64,000 bases of DNA from contig CACZVR010000001.1 in NCBI GenBank assembly GCA_902784675.1, positions 62,001 to 126,000 on the forward strand, given 5' to 3'. The translations under genes were made by a program, and so were the position numbers. Positions 16,240 through 25,096 of this stretch are shown here, one piece after another. Source of the DNA: an uncultured Bacteroidales bacterium (GTDB lineage Bacteria; Bacteroidota; Bacteroidia; Bacteroidales; Muribaculaceae). Numbering within the stretch: the first letter of the stretch is position 1; every line of letters starts with the position of its first letter. The notes beneath the pieces are model-generated. The model was not told where the DNA came from and did not search any database. It worked only from the letters and a program-made list of their open reading frames with translations.

Positions 16240-18519
16240 TCAGTCGCGTTTTGAGGCTGAGAAAGAGTAGGGGAGATCTTTCTCACTTCGACCTCGTTGA
16301 TAGTTGGGCTGATCGCTCATGTAGAAACAGATGTCGCAACCCTGCATGAGCAGTTCGTGCTCCAGGTAGTTGCGGGTATAGCGCTTGCCGTTCACGGTCA
16401 TGGAATCGATATAACAACCGTTACCCTTGCGGGAAATGGTAACATGCTTGCCGTTTTCGAGTTTAAGTGTCACATGGTCAAAGTAAGGCGTCCCAATTAC
16501 ATACTGGTTGCTGCCAGGACAGACGGGGTAAAACCCTAAAGCCGAGAACACGTACCAGGCTGACGTCTGACCGTTGTCCTCATCACCGCAGTAACCGTCG
16601 GGAGTAGCGCTGTACAGGCGGTCCATCACTTGGTGCACCCAGTATTGCGCTTTCCAGGGTTGACCGGCGTAGTCATACAGGTAAATCATATGCTGGATGG
16701 GCTGATTGCCGTGGGCATAGTTGCCCATGTTCATGATTTGCATCTCGCGAATCTCGTGGATAGTGAAGCCGTAGTAGCTGTCATCAAATACAGGAGGGAG
16801 AGCAAATACAGAGTCCAGCATCTGGCAAAACGTCTCCTTGCCGCCCATCAGGTCAATCAGACCCTGCGGGTCATGGAACACGCTCCAAGTGTAATGCCAA
16901 CTGTTGCCCTCGGTGAAAGCGTCGCCCCACTTGAGCGGGCTGAAGGGTGTCTGGAATGACCCATCGGCCTTGCGGCCTCGCATCAGTTTGCTCTCTGGGT
17001 CAAACACGTTGCGGTAGTTCATTGCACGATCGCGATAGATGCTGATTTCACTTTCCGGTTTGCCCAAGGCTTTCCCTAGACGGTAAATGCACCAGTCGTC
17101 ATAGGCATATTCCAGTGTTCTAGCCACGTTCTCGTTGATGCCCACGTCATAGGGGATGTATCCCAAACGGTTATAATGCTCAAATCCCAAGCGGCCTGTA
17201 GATTTCACACTGGGATGAACGGCATTTGCCCCGTGTGTCACAGCCTCCCACAACTTTTCAATGTCATAGCCGCGCAAACCTTTCAGGTAGGCATCGGCGA
17301 CTACCGAGGCGCTGTTGTTCCCCACCATGCAGTCACGATGCCCTGGACTTGCCCATTCGGGCAGGAAACCGCTCTCGAGGTAGGTGTTGACCAGCCCTTC
17401 TTGCATCGTGGCACCCATGCCGGGATGCATCAGGTCGATGAACGGGAATTGGCTTCGGAAAGTGTCCCAGAACCCTGTTCCAGTGAACATGGTCCCCGGC
17501 TGTACCGTTCCGTTGAATGGGCTGTAATGCACAGTGTCGCCCTCAGCATTGATTTCATACAGGCGATGCGGGAAAAGCATCGTGCGGTACAGGCATGAGT
17601 AGAAAGTGCGCAGGTGATCGATGTCATCATCTTCAACTTGGATGCGTCCCAACAGGCTGTTCCATTGTTCTCGAGCATTAGTTTTCATCGTCTCGAAACT
17701 GTCATTGCATATCCTGCGCAGGTTGAGCGTGGCTTGTTCGGTGCTGATGAATGATGAGGCGACGTGAGCCGTGATTCTCTCACCCCGGCGTGTGGAAAAG
17801 GTGATAATTGCGCCAGCATGGTCGCAGTTCACCTGGGTCTGTCCGCTGTGCAAAATGCTGTCCTCAACGGCATGATGGGCGGTAAAAGGCTTGTCAAACT
17901 CGATAACGAAGTAATTCTTGAAGCCTTCGGGCACGCCGCCGCTGTTGCGCGTTGAGTAGCCGATGACACGTCGCTGCTCGGGCTGAATAATGACTTCTGA
18001 CCCTTTGTCAAATGCGTCTACCACGATGTTGGCTTGAGCGGTTTCGGGGAAGGTGAACCGCAAAGCCGCAGCCCAGGTGCAGGGGGCTATTTCGGCTGTC
18101 ACGTCATAATCAGCAAGATAGACTTTATAATAATAAGGTGTGGCCGTTTCAGCTTTGTGCGAGAACCAGCTGGCACGCTCCGTTTCGTCGAAAACTGGCT
18201 TGCCTACGGTGGCCATCAGCGAAAACTGACCATAATCGTTGATCCAAGGGCTGGGTTGGTGCGTCTGCTTGAAGCCTCGTATTTTGTTGGCCGTGTAGGT
18301 ATATTGCCAACCATCTCCCATCTTGCCCGTCTGCGGTACCCAATAGTTCATGCCCCATGGCAGGGCGATGGCGGGATAGGTGTTGCCCGTCGATAAAGCG
18401 AAACTGGATTCGGTGCCCATCAACGTGTTGACCAGGTCCACGGGATCTTGTTTGGTGGAAGCAGCGCAAACACAGTGCCATCCGATGCATGCAGTCAGCA
18501 AAAGTAATATCCTTTTCAT
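16240..18519 (-). CDS. GH92 family alpha-mannosidase, secreted
   Basis: 759 residues, typical GH92 length. Calcium-dependent exo-alpha-mannosidases of this family trim mannose from N-glycans or yeast mannan. Signal peptide about 1-19 (MKRILLLLTACIGWHCVCA). The N-terminal domain contains LMGTESSFALSTGNTYPA and GDGWQYTYTANKIRGFKQTH. The catalytic (alpha/alpha)6 domain contains FTEGNSWHYTW, and residues 645-651 read GDEDNGQ, followed by TSAWYVFSALGFYPVCPG, all family hallmarks. The frame opens at a TTG (18534), but the ATG at 18517-18519 starts the signal peptide. Single gene with its own promoter. The linkage cut cannot be told from sequence. Confidence 0.95.
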   Translation of the reverse strand: MKRILLLLTACIGWHCVCAASTKQDPVDLVNTLMGTESSFALSTGNTYPAIALPWGMNYWVPQTGKMGDGWQYTYTANKIRGFKQTHQPSPWINDYGQFSLMATVGKPVFDETERASWFSHKAETATPYYYKVYLADYDVTAEIAPCTWAAALRFTFPETAQANIVVDAFDKGSEVIIQPEQRRVIGYSTRNSGGVPEGFKNYFVIEFDKPFTAHHAVEDSILHSGQTQVNCDHAGAIITFSTRRGERITAHVASSFISTEQATLNLRRICNDSFETMKTNAREQWNSLLGRIQVEDDDIDHLRTFYSCLYRTMLFPHRLYEINAEGDTVHYSPFNGTVQPGTMFTGTGFWDTFRSQFPFIDLMHPGMGATMQEGLVNTYLESGFLPEWASPGHRDCMVGNNSASVVADAYLKGLRGYDIEKLWEAVTHGANAVHPSVKSTGRLGFEHYNRLGYIPYDVGINENVARTLEYAYDDWCIYRLGKALGKPESEISIYRDRAMNYRNVFDPESKLMRGRKADGSFQTPFSPLKWGDAFTEGNSWHYTWSVFHDPQGLIDLMGGKETFCQMLDSVFALPPVFDDSYYGFTIHEIREMQIMNMGNYAHGNQPIQHMIYLYDYAGQPWKAQYWVHQVMDRLYSATPDGYCGDEDNGQTSAWYVFSALGFYPVCPGSNQYVIGTPYFDHVTLKLENGKHVTISRKGNGCYIDSMTVNGKRYTRNYLEHELLMQGCDICFYMSDQPNYQRGRSEKDLPYSFSASKRD

Positions 18520-18549
18520 CTCTGATATCGTCAATTAGTAGTGAGACTG

Positions 18550-18557
18550 CAAATATA
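18550..18557 (-). promoter_or_regulatory. Promoter -7 element of the GH92 gene
   Basis: TATATTTG on the minus strand, 30 bases before the ATG. Confidence 0.7.
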
Positions 18558-18658
18558 ACACAAAAATCTCGCAAATGGTTGATTTGGTTCTAATGAATTT
18601 GGAAGACTAAAATACCGAGCATAGAAATAGAAAAGGAACTTCATCGCTGTGTATGCAA

Positions 18659-18686
18659 AAAGAGAACCCGTGTGAGGGCTCTCTTT
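18659..18686 (-). terminator. Terminator after prs
   Basis: 11-base arms 18659-18669/18676-18686, one mismatch, followed on the minus strand by a T-run. Confidence 0.8.
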
Positions 18687-18712
18687 AGCAAATATGATAT
18701 CTTGATAATTGA

Positions 18713-19648
18713 TTATTTGAACAGGAAGAGTTCGCCGATGGATTTCTTCTGGTTCACGCTGCGGATGGTGGTGGCAAACAGCTTGTCGACACTCAGCACA
18801 CGCACCTTGGGACATTTGTCGGTGTCAAATGGGATGCTGTCGCTGGTGACGAGTTCGTCAAGACCACTGTCCATCACGCGCTCACTCGCAGGGTCACTCA
18901 TCACGGGATGAGAGATGTAGGCGCGCACGCTTCTAGCACCGTTCTCTTTCATCAGACTAGCAGCTTTGCAGATCGTGCCTGCAGTGTCTACCATATCGTC
19001 GATGAGGATGACATCCTTTTCCTTCACATCACCGATAATGGTCATGCTCTCTACCACATTGGCTTCTTGGCGGTGTTTGTGGCACAGTACAAGGGGCTTG
19101 TTGAAATATTTGGCATAGGAGTTGGCGCGTTTTGCTCCGCCCACGTCAGGCGATGCGACAACCATGTCCTTGAGATTCAACGACTCAATGTCGGGGACAA
19201 ACATGGTCGAGGCATACAAGTGGTCGACTGGGACATCAAAGAAGCCTTGAATCTGGTCGGCATGCAGGTCCATCGTGATCAGACGGTCGATGCCGGCAGC
19301 AATGAGGACGTTGGCGACAAGCTTTGCAGCAATGGAAACGCGCGGCTTGTCCTTGCGGTCCTGACGGGCCCAACCGAAGTAGGGGATTACAGCGATTACC
19401 GTCTGGGCCGACGCACGTTTGGCGGCATCAATCATTAATAACAGTTCCATCAGGTTTTCACTGCTGCTGAATGTCGATTGCACCAGATACACTTCGGCAC
19501 CGCGCACAGGCTCTTCGTAACTCACCTCAAACTCACCGTCAGCAAAACGTTGGATTTTTATTTTACCAAGATTCACACCCAGCGCTTCAGCAATTTTCAA
19601 GGCTACATAACGCGAGTTAGTGCCCGAGAATAATTTCATTTCAGCCAT
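18713..19648 (-). CDS. prs: Ribose-phosphate pyrophosphokinase
   Basis: Makes PRPP from ribose 5-phosphate and ATP for nucleotide, His and Trp synthesis. 311 residues, usual length. Motifs: FADGEFEV near the N-terminus, PYFGWARQDRKDKPR (ATP flexible loop), DLHADQIQGFFDVPVDHL, and the PRPP-binding loop DVILIDDMVDTAGTI. Single gene with a promoter 20 bases upstream of its ATG and a terminator after it. Confidence 0.98.
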   Translation of the reverse strand: MAEMKLFSGTNSRYVALKIAEALGVNLGKIKIQRFADGEFEVSYEEPVRGAEVYLVQSTFSSSENLMELLLMIDAAKRASAQTVIAVIPYFGWARQDRKDKPRVSIAAKLVANVLIAAGIDRLITMDLHADQIQGFFDVPVDHLYASTMFVPDIESLNLKDMVVASPDVGGAKRANSYAKYFNKPLVLCHKHRQEANVVESMTIIGDVKEKDVILIDDMVDTAGTICKAASLMKENGARSVRAYISHPVMSDPASERVMDSGLDELVTSDSIPFDTDKCPKVRVLSVDKLFATTIRSVNQKKSIGELFLFK

Positions 19649-19668
19649 AATAAGAGAATTTACTTTTG

Positions 19669-19698
19669 CAAAGGTAGCAATTTATCGTAGTTTTCAAA
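19669..19698 (-). promoter_or_regulatory. Promoter of prs
   Basis: TTTG (19695-19698), 18-base spacer, TACCTTTG (19669-19676) on the minus strand. Confidence 0.78.
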
Positions 19699-19799
19699 TC
19701 ATCTTTTCCTAATTATTTTCCGTTTTTTATATCTTTTTTTGATAGGGGAATGATTTTGACCGCAAAAGCTCTTCTTCTGCCCTGGTAGTGATGTCAGTA

Positions 19800-20804
19800 T
19801 CACTTGCCCATGACACCGTTCCAGACGGCGTTGCGCAGGGTGCCGGCCTCGTCGTCGCAGCGATATTCCCAGTACATTGCTCCACGCATACCTGTCTGTT
19901 TGATGAACTTACACTTCCAGGCAAGTGACTCAGCATCCTCAAAGGAGCAGACAAACTCGCCGTCTTTCACCAGATAGGGGGCCTTGGCAATGTCGTCCCA
20001 CATGCGGATGACATCGTCACGCATGATAAGGGCGCGGTAGGCAACGTCGCCAAATCCATTGACCGAACGGCCATAGAAGGGAACGCCAAGCACCAGCTTG
20101 TTAACCGGCATCCCGGCATCAAGGTGTGCTTGAAGGGCTTCTTCAGCCGTCACTCGGCCTGATTTTTCGCTGCGGTAAAGGGCTGCGTGATGATAGGGTG
20201 GGTTGCCCACGTCATACATCATGATGTTCACCAGGTCAACATAGGGTTCTATCGCCTTGAAATCAACAAATTGTGCATCGGCAACCGTAGCGCACGATAA
20301 CAGGTAGTCCTTGCCTAGCGTTTTGCGCAGCTGGCGCATCAGCAGCGTGAAGTTGTTGATGTCGTTGGGTGAAGATACTATGCCGGCTTCGCTGCAACTG
20401 GGATATTCCCAATCGATGTCGATGCCGTCAAGACCATATTCCTTGACGATGCGTTTGCAGTCCTTGGCGAACGATTTGCGACGCTTGTCGGTCGAGGCCA
20501 TTTCACTGAACCCGCCCGCGGTCCATCCACCGATGCTCAGAATAACATAAACCTTGTTGTCCTTTTTTAGTTCAGCTAATTGCCTGAGACGTTCGGGGCG
20601 CTGAATGTTCACTCCGTCAAAGGTGTCGTTCACCTTGCCGAATGCATAGTTGATATGGGTCAACACTGTGCAATCGGGAAGAGGCATATCCTCGTTCCAG
20701 CCAGTGACATAGGCTGCCACCACGGGGCTATCATCCTTGTGTTTCACAGCTTGCATGGTCAACAAAATCGCCATCATGCAAATTGTTAGCAATACTCGTT
20801 TCAT
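19800..20804 (-). CDS. Secreted GH18 family glycosidase (chitinase-like)
   Basis: 334 residues. Signal peptide about 1-19. GH18 TIM barrel: first strand VVAAYVTGWNED, the SxGG motif in ILSIGGWTAGGF, and the catalytic DxxDxDxE at residues 126-133 (DGIDIDWE) with Glu133 as acid. The last part contains CKFIKQTGMRGAMYWEYRCD, the barrel's closing Trp strand. Substrate could be chitin oligomers, peptidoglycan or N-glycan cores (endo-beta-GlcNAcase); sequence alone does not decide. Start: the ATG at 20802-20804 begins the signal peptide and lies 24 bases after the promoter; the longer frame overlaps the promoter. Confidence 0.93.
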   Translation of the reverse strand: MKRVLLTICMMAILLTMQAVKHKDDSPVVAAYVTGWNEDMPLPDCTVLTHINYAFGKVNDTFDGVNIQRPERLRQLAELKKDNKVYVILSIGGWTAGGFSEMASTDKRRKSFAKDCKRIVKEYGLDGIDIDWEYPSCSEAGIVSSPNDINNFTLLMRQLRKTLGKDYLLSCATVADAQFVDFKAIEPYVDLVNIMMYDVGNPPYHHAALYRSEKSGRVTAEEALQAHLDAGMPVNKLVLGVPFYGRSVNGFGDVAYRALIMRDDVIRMWDDIAKAPYLVKDGEFVCSFEDAESLAWKCKFIKQTGMRGAMYWEYRCDDEAGTLRNAVWNGVMGK

Positions 20805-20828
20805 TTGTAGTCTGTTTAACCAACTCCC

Positions 20829-20858
20829 CAAAGATACTACAATATTCACAATTTCAAA
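20829..20858 (-). promoter_or_regulatory. Promoter of the GH18 gene
   Basis: TTTG (20855-20858), 18-base spacer, TATCTTTG (20829-20836) on the minus strand. Confidence 0.78.
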
Positions 20859-21018
20859 TCATTTCTGGCGCATTTTCAATGTGATGGATAGTTTTGTCGT
20901 GAGTTGAGGATGCCTTCTTGAATCCCAGTTCCGCTTTATGTATCAGGGTGGGAAGGGACGTGCTGCTGACAAAACGATGATTTCTGATTTATTTTTTGCT
21001 TTTTTTAGTTGTTTTTGC

Positions 21019-21047
21019 TTGTGTTTCAGGAAATTTATGTACCTTTG
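21019..21047 (+). promoter_or_regulatory. Promoter of rpsA
   Basis: TTG (21019-21021), 18-base spacer, TACCTTTG (21040-21047). Confidence 0.78.
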
Positions 21048-21054
21048 CAGCCGT

Positions 21055-21080
21055 GCTTTTTGGGAATGTGTCCGAAAAGC
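21055..21080 (+). promoter_or_regulatory. Hairpin at the 5' end of the rpsA leader
   Basis: Nine-base-pair stem (one G-U) with an 8-base loop, starting within a few bases of the predicted transcription start and about 30 bases before the ATG. Could stabilise the mRNA or take part in S1 autoregulation; both are inference. Confidence 0.45.
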
Positions 21081-21111
21081 TGTTGTAATTAACTTATTAT
21101 TAACTATTTAA

Positions 21112-22962
21112 ATGAGCGAAGAATTAAAAAATTCTCCAATCGCCGATTTCGATTGGGATGCCTACGAAAAAGGCGAAACCAAAAGAGACAAATCTTTTGA
21201 AGAACTGGAAAAAACCTACGACAAGTCACTGAACGCATTTCAGGAGGACGAAGTAACCGAAGGTACTGTTATCTCGATTAACAAGCGCGAGGTAGTGGTT
21301 AACATCGGTGCAAAGTCGGACGGCATTATTCCTGTCAGCGAGTTCCGTTACAATCCCGACCTCAAGGTGGGCGACACTGTTGAAGTGTATGTCGAGAACC
21401 GTGAGGACAAGAAGGGTCAGCTCGTGCTTTCTCACCGCAAGGCACGTCAGGCCAAGAGCTGGGATCGTGTTAACGAAGCTAAAGATAACAATGAGATTAT
21501 CAAGGGTTACATCAAGTGCCGCACCAAGGGTGGCATGATCGTCGATGTATTCGGCATCGAGGCCTTCCTGCCCGGTTCACAGATTGATGTTCGACCCATC
21601 CGCAACTACGATGATTATGTGGACAAGACCATGGAGTTCAAGATCGTGAAGATCAACCAGGACTTCCGCAACGTTGTTGTTTCACACAAGGCTCTCATCG
21701 AGGCCGAGCTCGAGCAGCAGAAGAAGGAAATCATGTCCAAGCTCGAGAAGGGTCAGGTGCTCGAGGGTACCGTGAAGAACATCACCAACTATGGTGTGTT
21801 CATCGACCTGGGTGGCGTGGACGGTCTGATTCACATCACCGACCTGTCGTGGGGCCGTGTCAACAACCCCGCCGACATCGTGCAACCCGAGCAGAAACTC
21901 AACGTTGTTATCCTCGACTTCAATGAGGAGAAGAACCGCATCGCTTTGGGTCTCAAGCAGCTCCAGCCGCATCCCTGGGATGCTCTGGATCCCGACCTCA
22001 AGGTGGGCGACCACATCAAGGGCAAGGTTGTCGTTATGTACGACTACGGTGCATTTGTTGAGGTGGCTCCCGGTGTTGAGGGTCTGATTCACGTCAGCGA
22101 GATGAGCTGGTCACAGCGTCTGCGTCCCGCCCAGGACTTCATGAAGGTGGGCGACGAGGTTGAGGCTGTCATCCTGGCTTTGGACCGCGAGGACCGCAAG
22201 ATGTCGCTGGGCGTTAAGCAGCTCACCAACGATCCTTGGGACACCATCGCCGACAAGTATCCCGTTGGCAGCAAGCACACCGCTAAGGTGCGCAACTTCA
22301 CCAACTTCGGTATCTTTGTTGAGATGGAAGAGGGCGTTGAGGGGCTGATTCACATCAGTGACCTGTCCTGGACCAAGAAGATCAAACACCCGAGCGAGTT
22401 CACCAAGGTTGAGGCTCCCATCGACGTTGTCGTTCTCGAAATCGACAAGGAGAATCGTCGTCTGAGCTTGGGTCACAAGCAGCTCGAGGAGAATCCTTGG
22501 GAGACCTATGAGACCATCTTCACCAAGGGCAGTGTGCATGAGGGTACTATCAGCGAGCTCACCGAGCGTGGCGGCCAGATTCGTCTGGATCCCTACGGCG
22601 TTGAGGGTTTCGCAACTCCCAAGCACCTCACCAAGGAGGACGGCACCACTGCAAAGCAGGGTGAGACCCTCATGTTCAAGGTGATCGACTTCAACAAGGA
22701 CAGCAAGCACATCATCCTGTCTCACAGCCGCATCTTCGAGGATGAGCAGCGCAACGAGGCCCGCAAGGCTCGCCGTCAGGCTGCCGCCAACAAGCCCGCC
22801 GCCGAGGCCGCTCCCGCAGCACCCCAGGTCGAGAAGACCACGCTGGGTGATGTAACCGGTCTGGCTGCCCTCAAGGCTAAGCTCGAGAAGGCTGAGGCTA
22901 AGGTTGATGCTCCCGCTGAGGAAGCACCCAAGGCTGACGAAGCTCCCAAGACCGAGGAGTAA
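21112..22962 (+). CDS. rpsA: 30S ribosomal protein S1
   Basis: 616 residues with six S1 RNA-binding (OB-fold) domains. Recognisable repeats include TEGTVISINKREVVVNIGAKSDGIIPVSEF, LEGTVKNITNYGVFIDLGGVDGLIHITDLSW, the parallel segment with VVVMYDYGAFVEVAPG and the one with VRNFTNFGIFVEMEEG. Residues about 560-616 form an Ala/Pro/Glu-rich, probably disordered tail. S1 binds the mRNA 5' region on the 30S subunit. This matters in Bacteroidetes, where Shine-Dalgarno sequences are rarely used. Single gene with a strong promoter and terminator. Confidence 0.97.
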   Translation: MSEELKNSPIADFDWDAYEKGETKRDKSFEELEKTYDKSLNAFQEDEVTEGTVISINKREVVVNIGAKSDGIIPVSEFRYNPDLKVGDTVEVYVENREDKKGQLVLSHRKARQAKSWDRVNEAKDNNEIIKGYIKCRTKGGMIVDVFGIEAFLPGSQIDVRPIRNYDDYVDKTMEFKIVKINQDFRNVVVSHKALIEAELEQQKKEIMSKLEKGQVLEGTVKNITNYGVFIDLGGVDGLIHITDLSWGRVNNPADIVQPEQKLNVVILDFNEEKNRIALGLKQLQPHPWDALDPDLKVGDHIKGKVVVMYDYGAFVEVAPGVEGLIHVSEMSWSQRLRPAQDFMKVGDEVEAVILALDREDRKMSLGVKQLTNDPWDTIADKYPVGSKHTAKVRNFTNFGIFVEMEEGVEGLIHISDLSWTKKIKHPSEFTKVEAPIDVVVLEIDKENRRLSLGHKQLEENPWETYETIFTKGSVHEGTISELTERGGQIRLDPYGVEGFATPKHLTKEDGTTAKQGETLMFKVIDFNKDSKHIILSHSRIFEDEQRNEARKARRQAAANKPAAEAAPAAPQVEKTTLGDVTGLAALKAKLEKAEAKVDAPAEEAPKADEAPKTEE

Positions 22963-22991
22963 TCAACTCTGTATCGGTTTTTAACTGACAG

Positions 22992-23028
22992 CTGTCGGCA
23001 CTCTTTTTAAGGGTGTCGGCAGTTTTTT
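22992..23028 (+). terminator. Terminator after rpsA
   Basis: 14-base arms 22992-23005/23009-23022 paired with G-U wobbles, followed by T6. Confidence 0.85.
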
Positions 23029-23074
23029 ATGTGCCTTTGAACCAGCAGAATTCATGATGTTATTGATTTTGAAT

Positions 23075-23094
23075 AAATATTTGCCGAAATATTT
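23075..23094 (+). promoter_or_regulatory. Possible operator upstream of hydB
   Basis: Two copies of the self-complementary octamer AAATATTT separated by gccg, ending 21 bases before the hydB -7 element, where a -33 contact would be. It has the form of a dimeric repressor or activator site. Confidence 0.4.
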
Positions 23095-23115
23095 CCGTAA
23101 TTGAAAAAAAACTAC

Positions 23116-23123
23116 TACTTTTG
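23116..23123 (+). promoter_or_regulatory. Promoter -7 element of hydBAC
   Basis: TACTTTTG, 55 bases before the ATG; no clear -33 element, which fits a regulated promoter. Confidence 0.7.
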
Positions 23124-23177
23124 ACCCGCGAAAAACCAATCATCAATAATAATACTATTAACTAATTCATTTACAAC

Positions 23178-25082
23178 GTGAAAATACTTTCTATTAATGA
23201 CTTAAACAGTCTTAGGAAGCGTGCGCAACAAGCTTTGGCGTTGCGCGAGGATTCTGGCGTAGAGTCAGATCAGTGTTGTGGACTAGCGACTGGTGCCGAC
23301 CACCTGCAGGTATTGTGCTGCGGTGGTACTGGATGTAAAGCGTCCAACAGCCACAAAATCGTTGACAACCTGAATGCCGCCCTCGAGGAGAACGGCATCG
23401 CCGACAAGGTGGATGTGATTACCACAGGTTGCTTCGGTTTCTGCGAGAAGGGCCCCATCGTGAAAATTATCCCCGACAACACCTTCTACACCCAAGTGAA
23501 GCCTGAGGATGCTGCCGAAATCGTAAAAGAACACATCATCGGTGGTCGTCGTGTTGAGCGTCTGCTCTATGTTGACCCCAAGACCAACAAGACGGTTAGC
23601 GACAGTAAGCACATGGATTTCTACCGCAAGCAGATGCGCATCGCGCTCCGCAACTGCGGTCTGATTGACCCCGAGAACATCGAGGAGTACATTGCTCGTG
23701 ACGGTTATCAGGGTATTGCCAATGCACTGCTCAACCAGACCCCCGAAGAGGTGATCGAGATCATCAAGGCTTCGGGTCTGCGTGGTCGTGGTGGCGCCGG
23801 CTTCCCCACCGGTATGAAGTGGGGCTTTGCCCGCGGCTATGAAGCCGACGAGAAGTATGTAGTCTGCAATGCTGACGAGGGCGACCCCGGTGCATTCATG
23901 GACCGCTCCATCATGGAGGGTGACCCCAACTCGGTGATCGAGGCAATGACCGTCTGCGGTTACTGCATCAACTCACACAAGGGCCTCATCTACATCCGTG
24001 CTGAGTATCCTCTAGCAGTAAATCGCCTGAAGATCGCTATCCAGCAGGCTCGCGAATACGGTTTGCTCGGCAAGAAAATCCTGGGTACTGACTTTGACTT
24101 CGATATCGAAATCCGCTACGGTGCTGGTGCATTCGTCTGCGGTGAGGAGACCGCGCTCATCCACTCGATGGAGGGTAAGCGTGGTGAGCCCACCTTGAAG
24201 CCTCCCTTCCCTGCCGAGGCCGGTTATAACATGAAGCCCACCAACGTGAACAACGTTGAGACGCTGGCCAACGTGCCCATCATTCTGACCAAGGGCGCTG
24301 ACTGGTTTGCTTCGATCGGTACCGAGAAGAGCAAGGGTACCAAGGTATTCGCGCTCGCTGGTAAGATTAATAATGTGGGCCTTATCGAGGTTCCCATGGG
24401 TACCACCCTGCGTGAGATTATCTACGACATCGGTGGTGGCGTGAAGAATGGTAAAGAGTTTAAGGCCGTTCAGACTGGCGGCCCTTCGGGTGGCTGCTTG
24501 ACGCAAAAGCATCTGGACACTCCCATCGACTATGAGCACCTGACAGCAGCTGGCTCGATGATGGGTTCTGGTGGTATGATCGTCATGGACGAGGACGACT
24601 GTATGGTCAGTGTGGCCAAGTTCTACCTTGAGTTCACTTGTGACGAGAGCTGTGGTAAGTGTACACCCTGCCGCATCGGTAACAAGCGTATGCTCGAGAT
24701 CCTTACCCGCATCACCGAGGGCAAGGGCACCATGGAAGATCTTGACCGCCTCAAAGAATTGGGTGAGATTATCAAGGATACCGCCCTGTGTGGTCTGGGT
24801 CAGACCTCTCCCAATCCTGTGTTATCGACTATCAACAACTTCTGGGACGAATATGTGGAGCACGTGAAACAGCACACCTGCCGTGCTAAGCAGTGCAAGG
24901 CCCTTGTGACCTACAGCATTGAAGCCTCCAAGTGTAAGGGTTGCGGCGCCTGCGCCCGCAAGTGCCCCGCTAACGCCATCATGGGCGACATTCGCAAACC
25001 TCACATTATTAACCCCTTCGAGTGCATCCGCTGCGGTATGTGTAAGTCTAATTGCCGCTTCGACGCCATCTCGGTTTATTAA
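23178..25082 (+). CDS. hydB: [FeFe] hydrogenase flavin/NADH subunit (HydB, NuoF-like)
   Basis: 634 residues. Domains in order: thioredoxin-like [2Fe-2S] domain (about 43-125; LCCGGTGC and TTGCFGFC), NuoF-type FMN/NADH domain (SGLRGRGGAGFPTGMKW about 199-215, then NADEGDPGAFMDR), SLBB and NuoF [4Fe-4S] part (ESCGKCTPCRIGNKR), and a C-terminal two-[4Fe-4S] module (CKGCGACARKC and CIRCGMCKSNC). This is the architecture of the NAD(H)-binding beta subunit of trimeric bifurcating hydrogenases, which oxidise NADH and reduced ferredoxin together to make H2. First gene of hydB-hydA-hydC. Direction and true bifurcation are inferred from family membership. Confidence 0.95.
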   Translation: MKILSINDLNSLRKRAQQALALREDSGVESDQCCGLATGADHLQVLCCGGTGCKASNSHKIVDNLNAALEENGIADKVDVITTGCFGFCEKGPIVKIIPDNTFYTQVKPEDAAEIVKEHIIGGRRVERLLYVDPKTNKTVSDSKHMDFYRKQMRIALRNCGLIDPENIEEYIARDGYQGIANALLNQTPEEVIEIIKASGLRGRGGAGFPTGMKWGFARGYEADEKYVVCNADEGDPGAFMDRSIMEGDPNSVIEAMTVCGYCINSHKGLIYIRAEYPLAVNRLKIAIQQAREYGLLGKKILGTDFDFDIEIRYGAGAFVCGEETALIHSMEGKRGEPTLKPPFPAEAGYNMKPTNVNNVETLANVPIILTKGADWFASIGTEKSKGTKVFALAGKINNVGLIEVPMGTTLREIIYDIGGGVKNGKEFKAVQTGGPSGGCLTQKHLDTPIDYEHLTAAGSMMGSGGMIVMDEDDCMVSVAKFYLEFTCDESCGKCTPCRIGNKRMLEILTRITEGKGTMEDLDRLKELGEIIKDTALCGLGQTSPNPVLSTINNFWDEYVEHVKQHTCRAKQCKALVTYSIEASKCKGCGACARKCPANAIMGDIRKPHIINPFECIRCGMCKSNCRFDAISVY

Positions 25083-25096
25083 AATTCGATAGCATC

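Noticed and set aside
20891..20975. gttttgtc ... gacaaaac pair between the GH18 and rpsA genes as a small RNA
   Set aside because: Eight-base arms about 70 bases apart with no promoter or terminator of their own.
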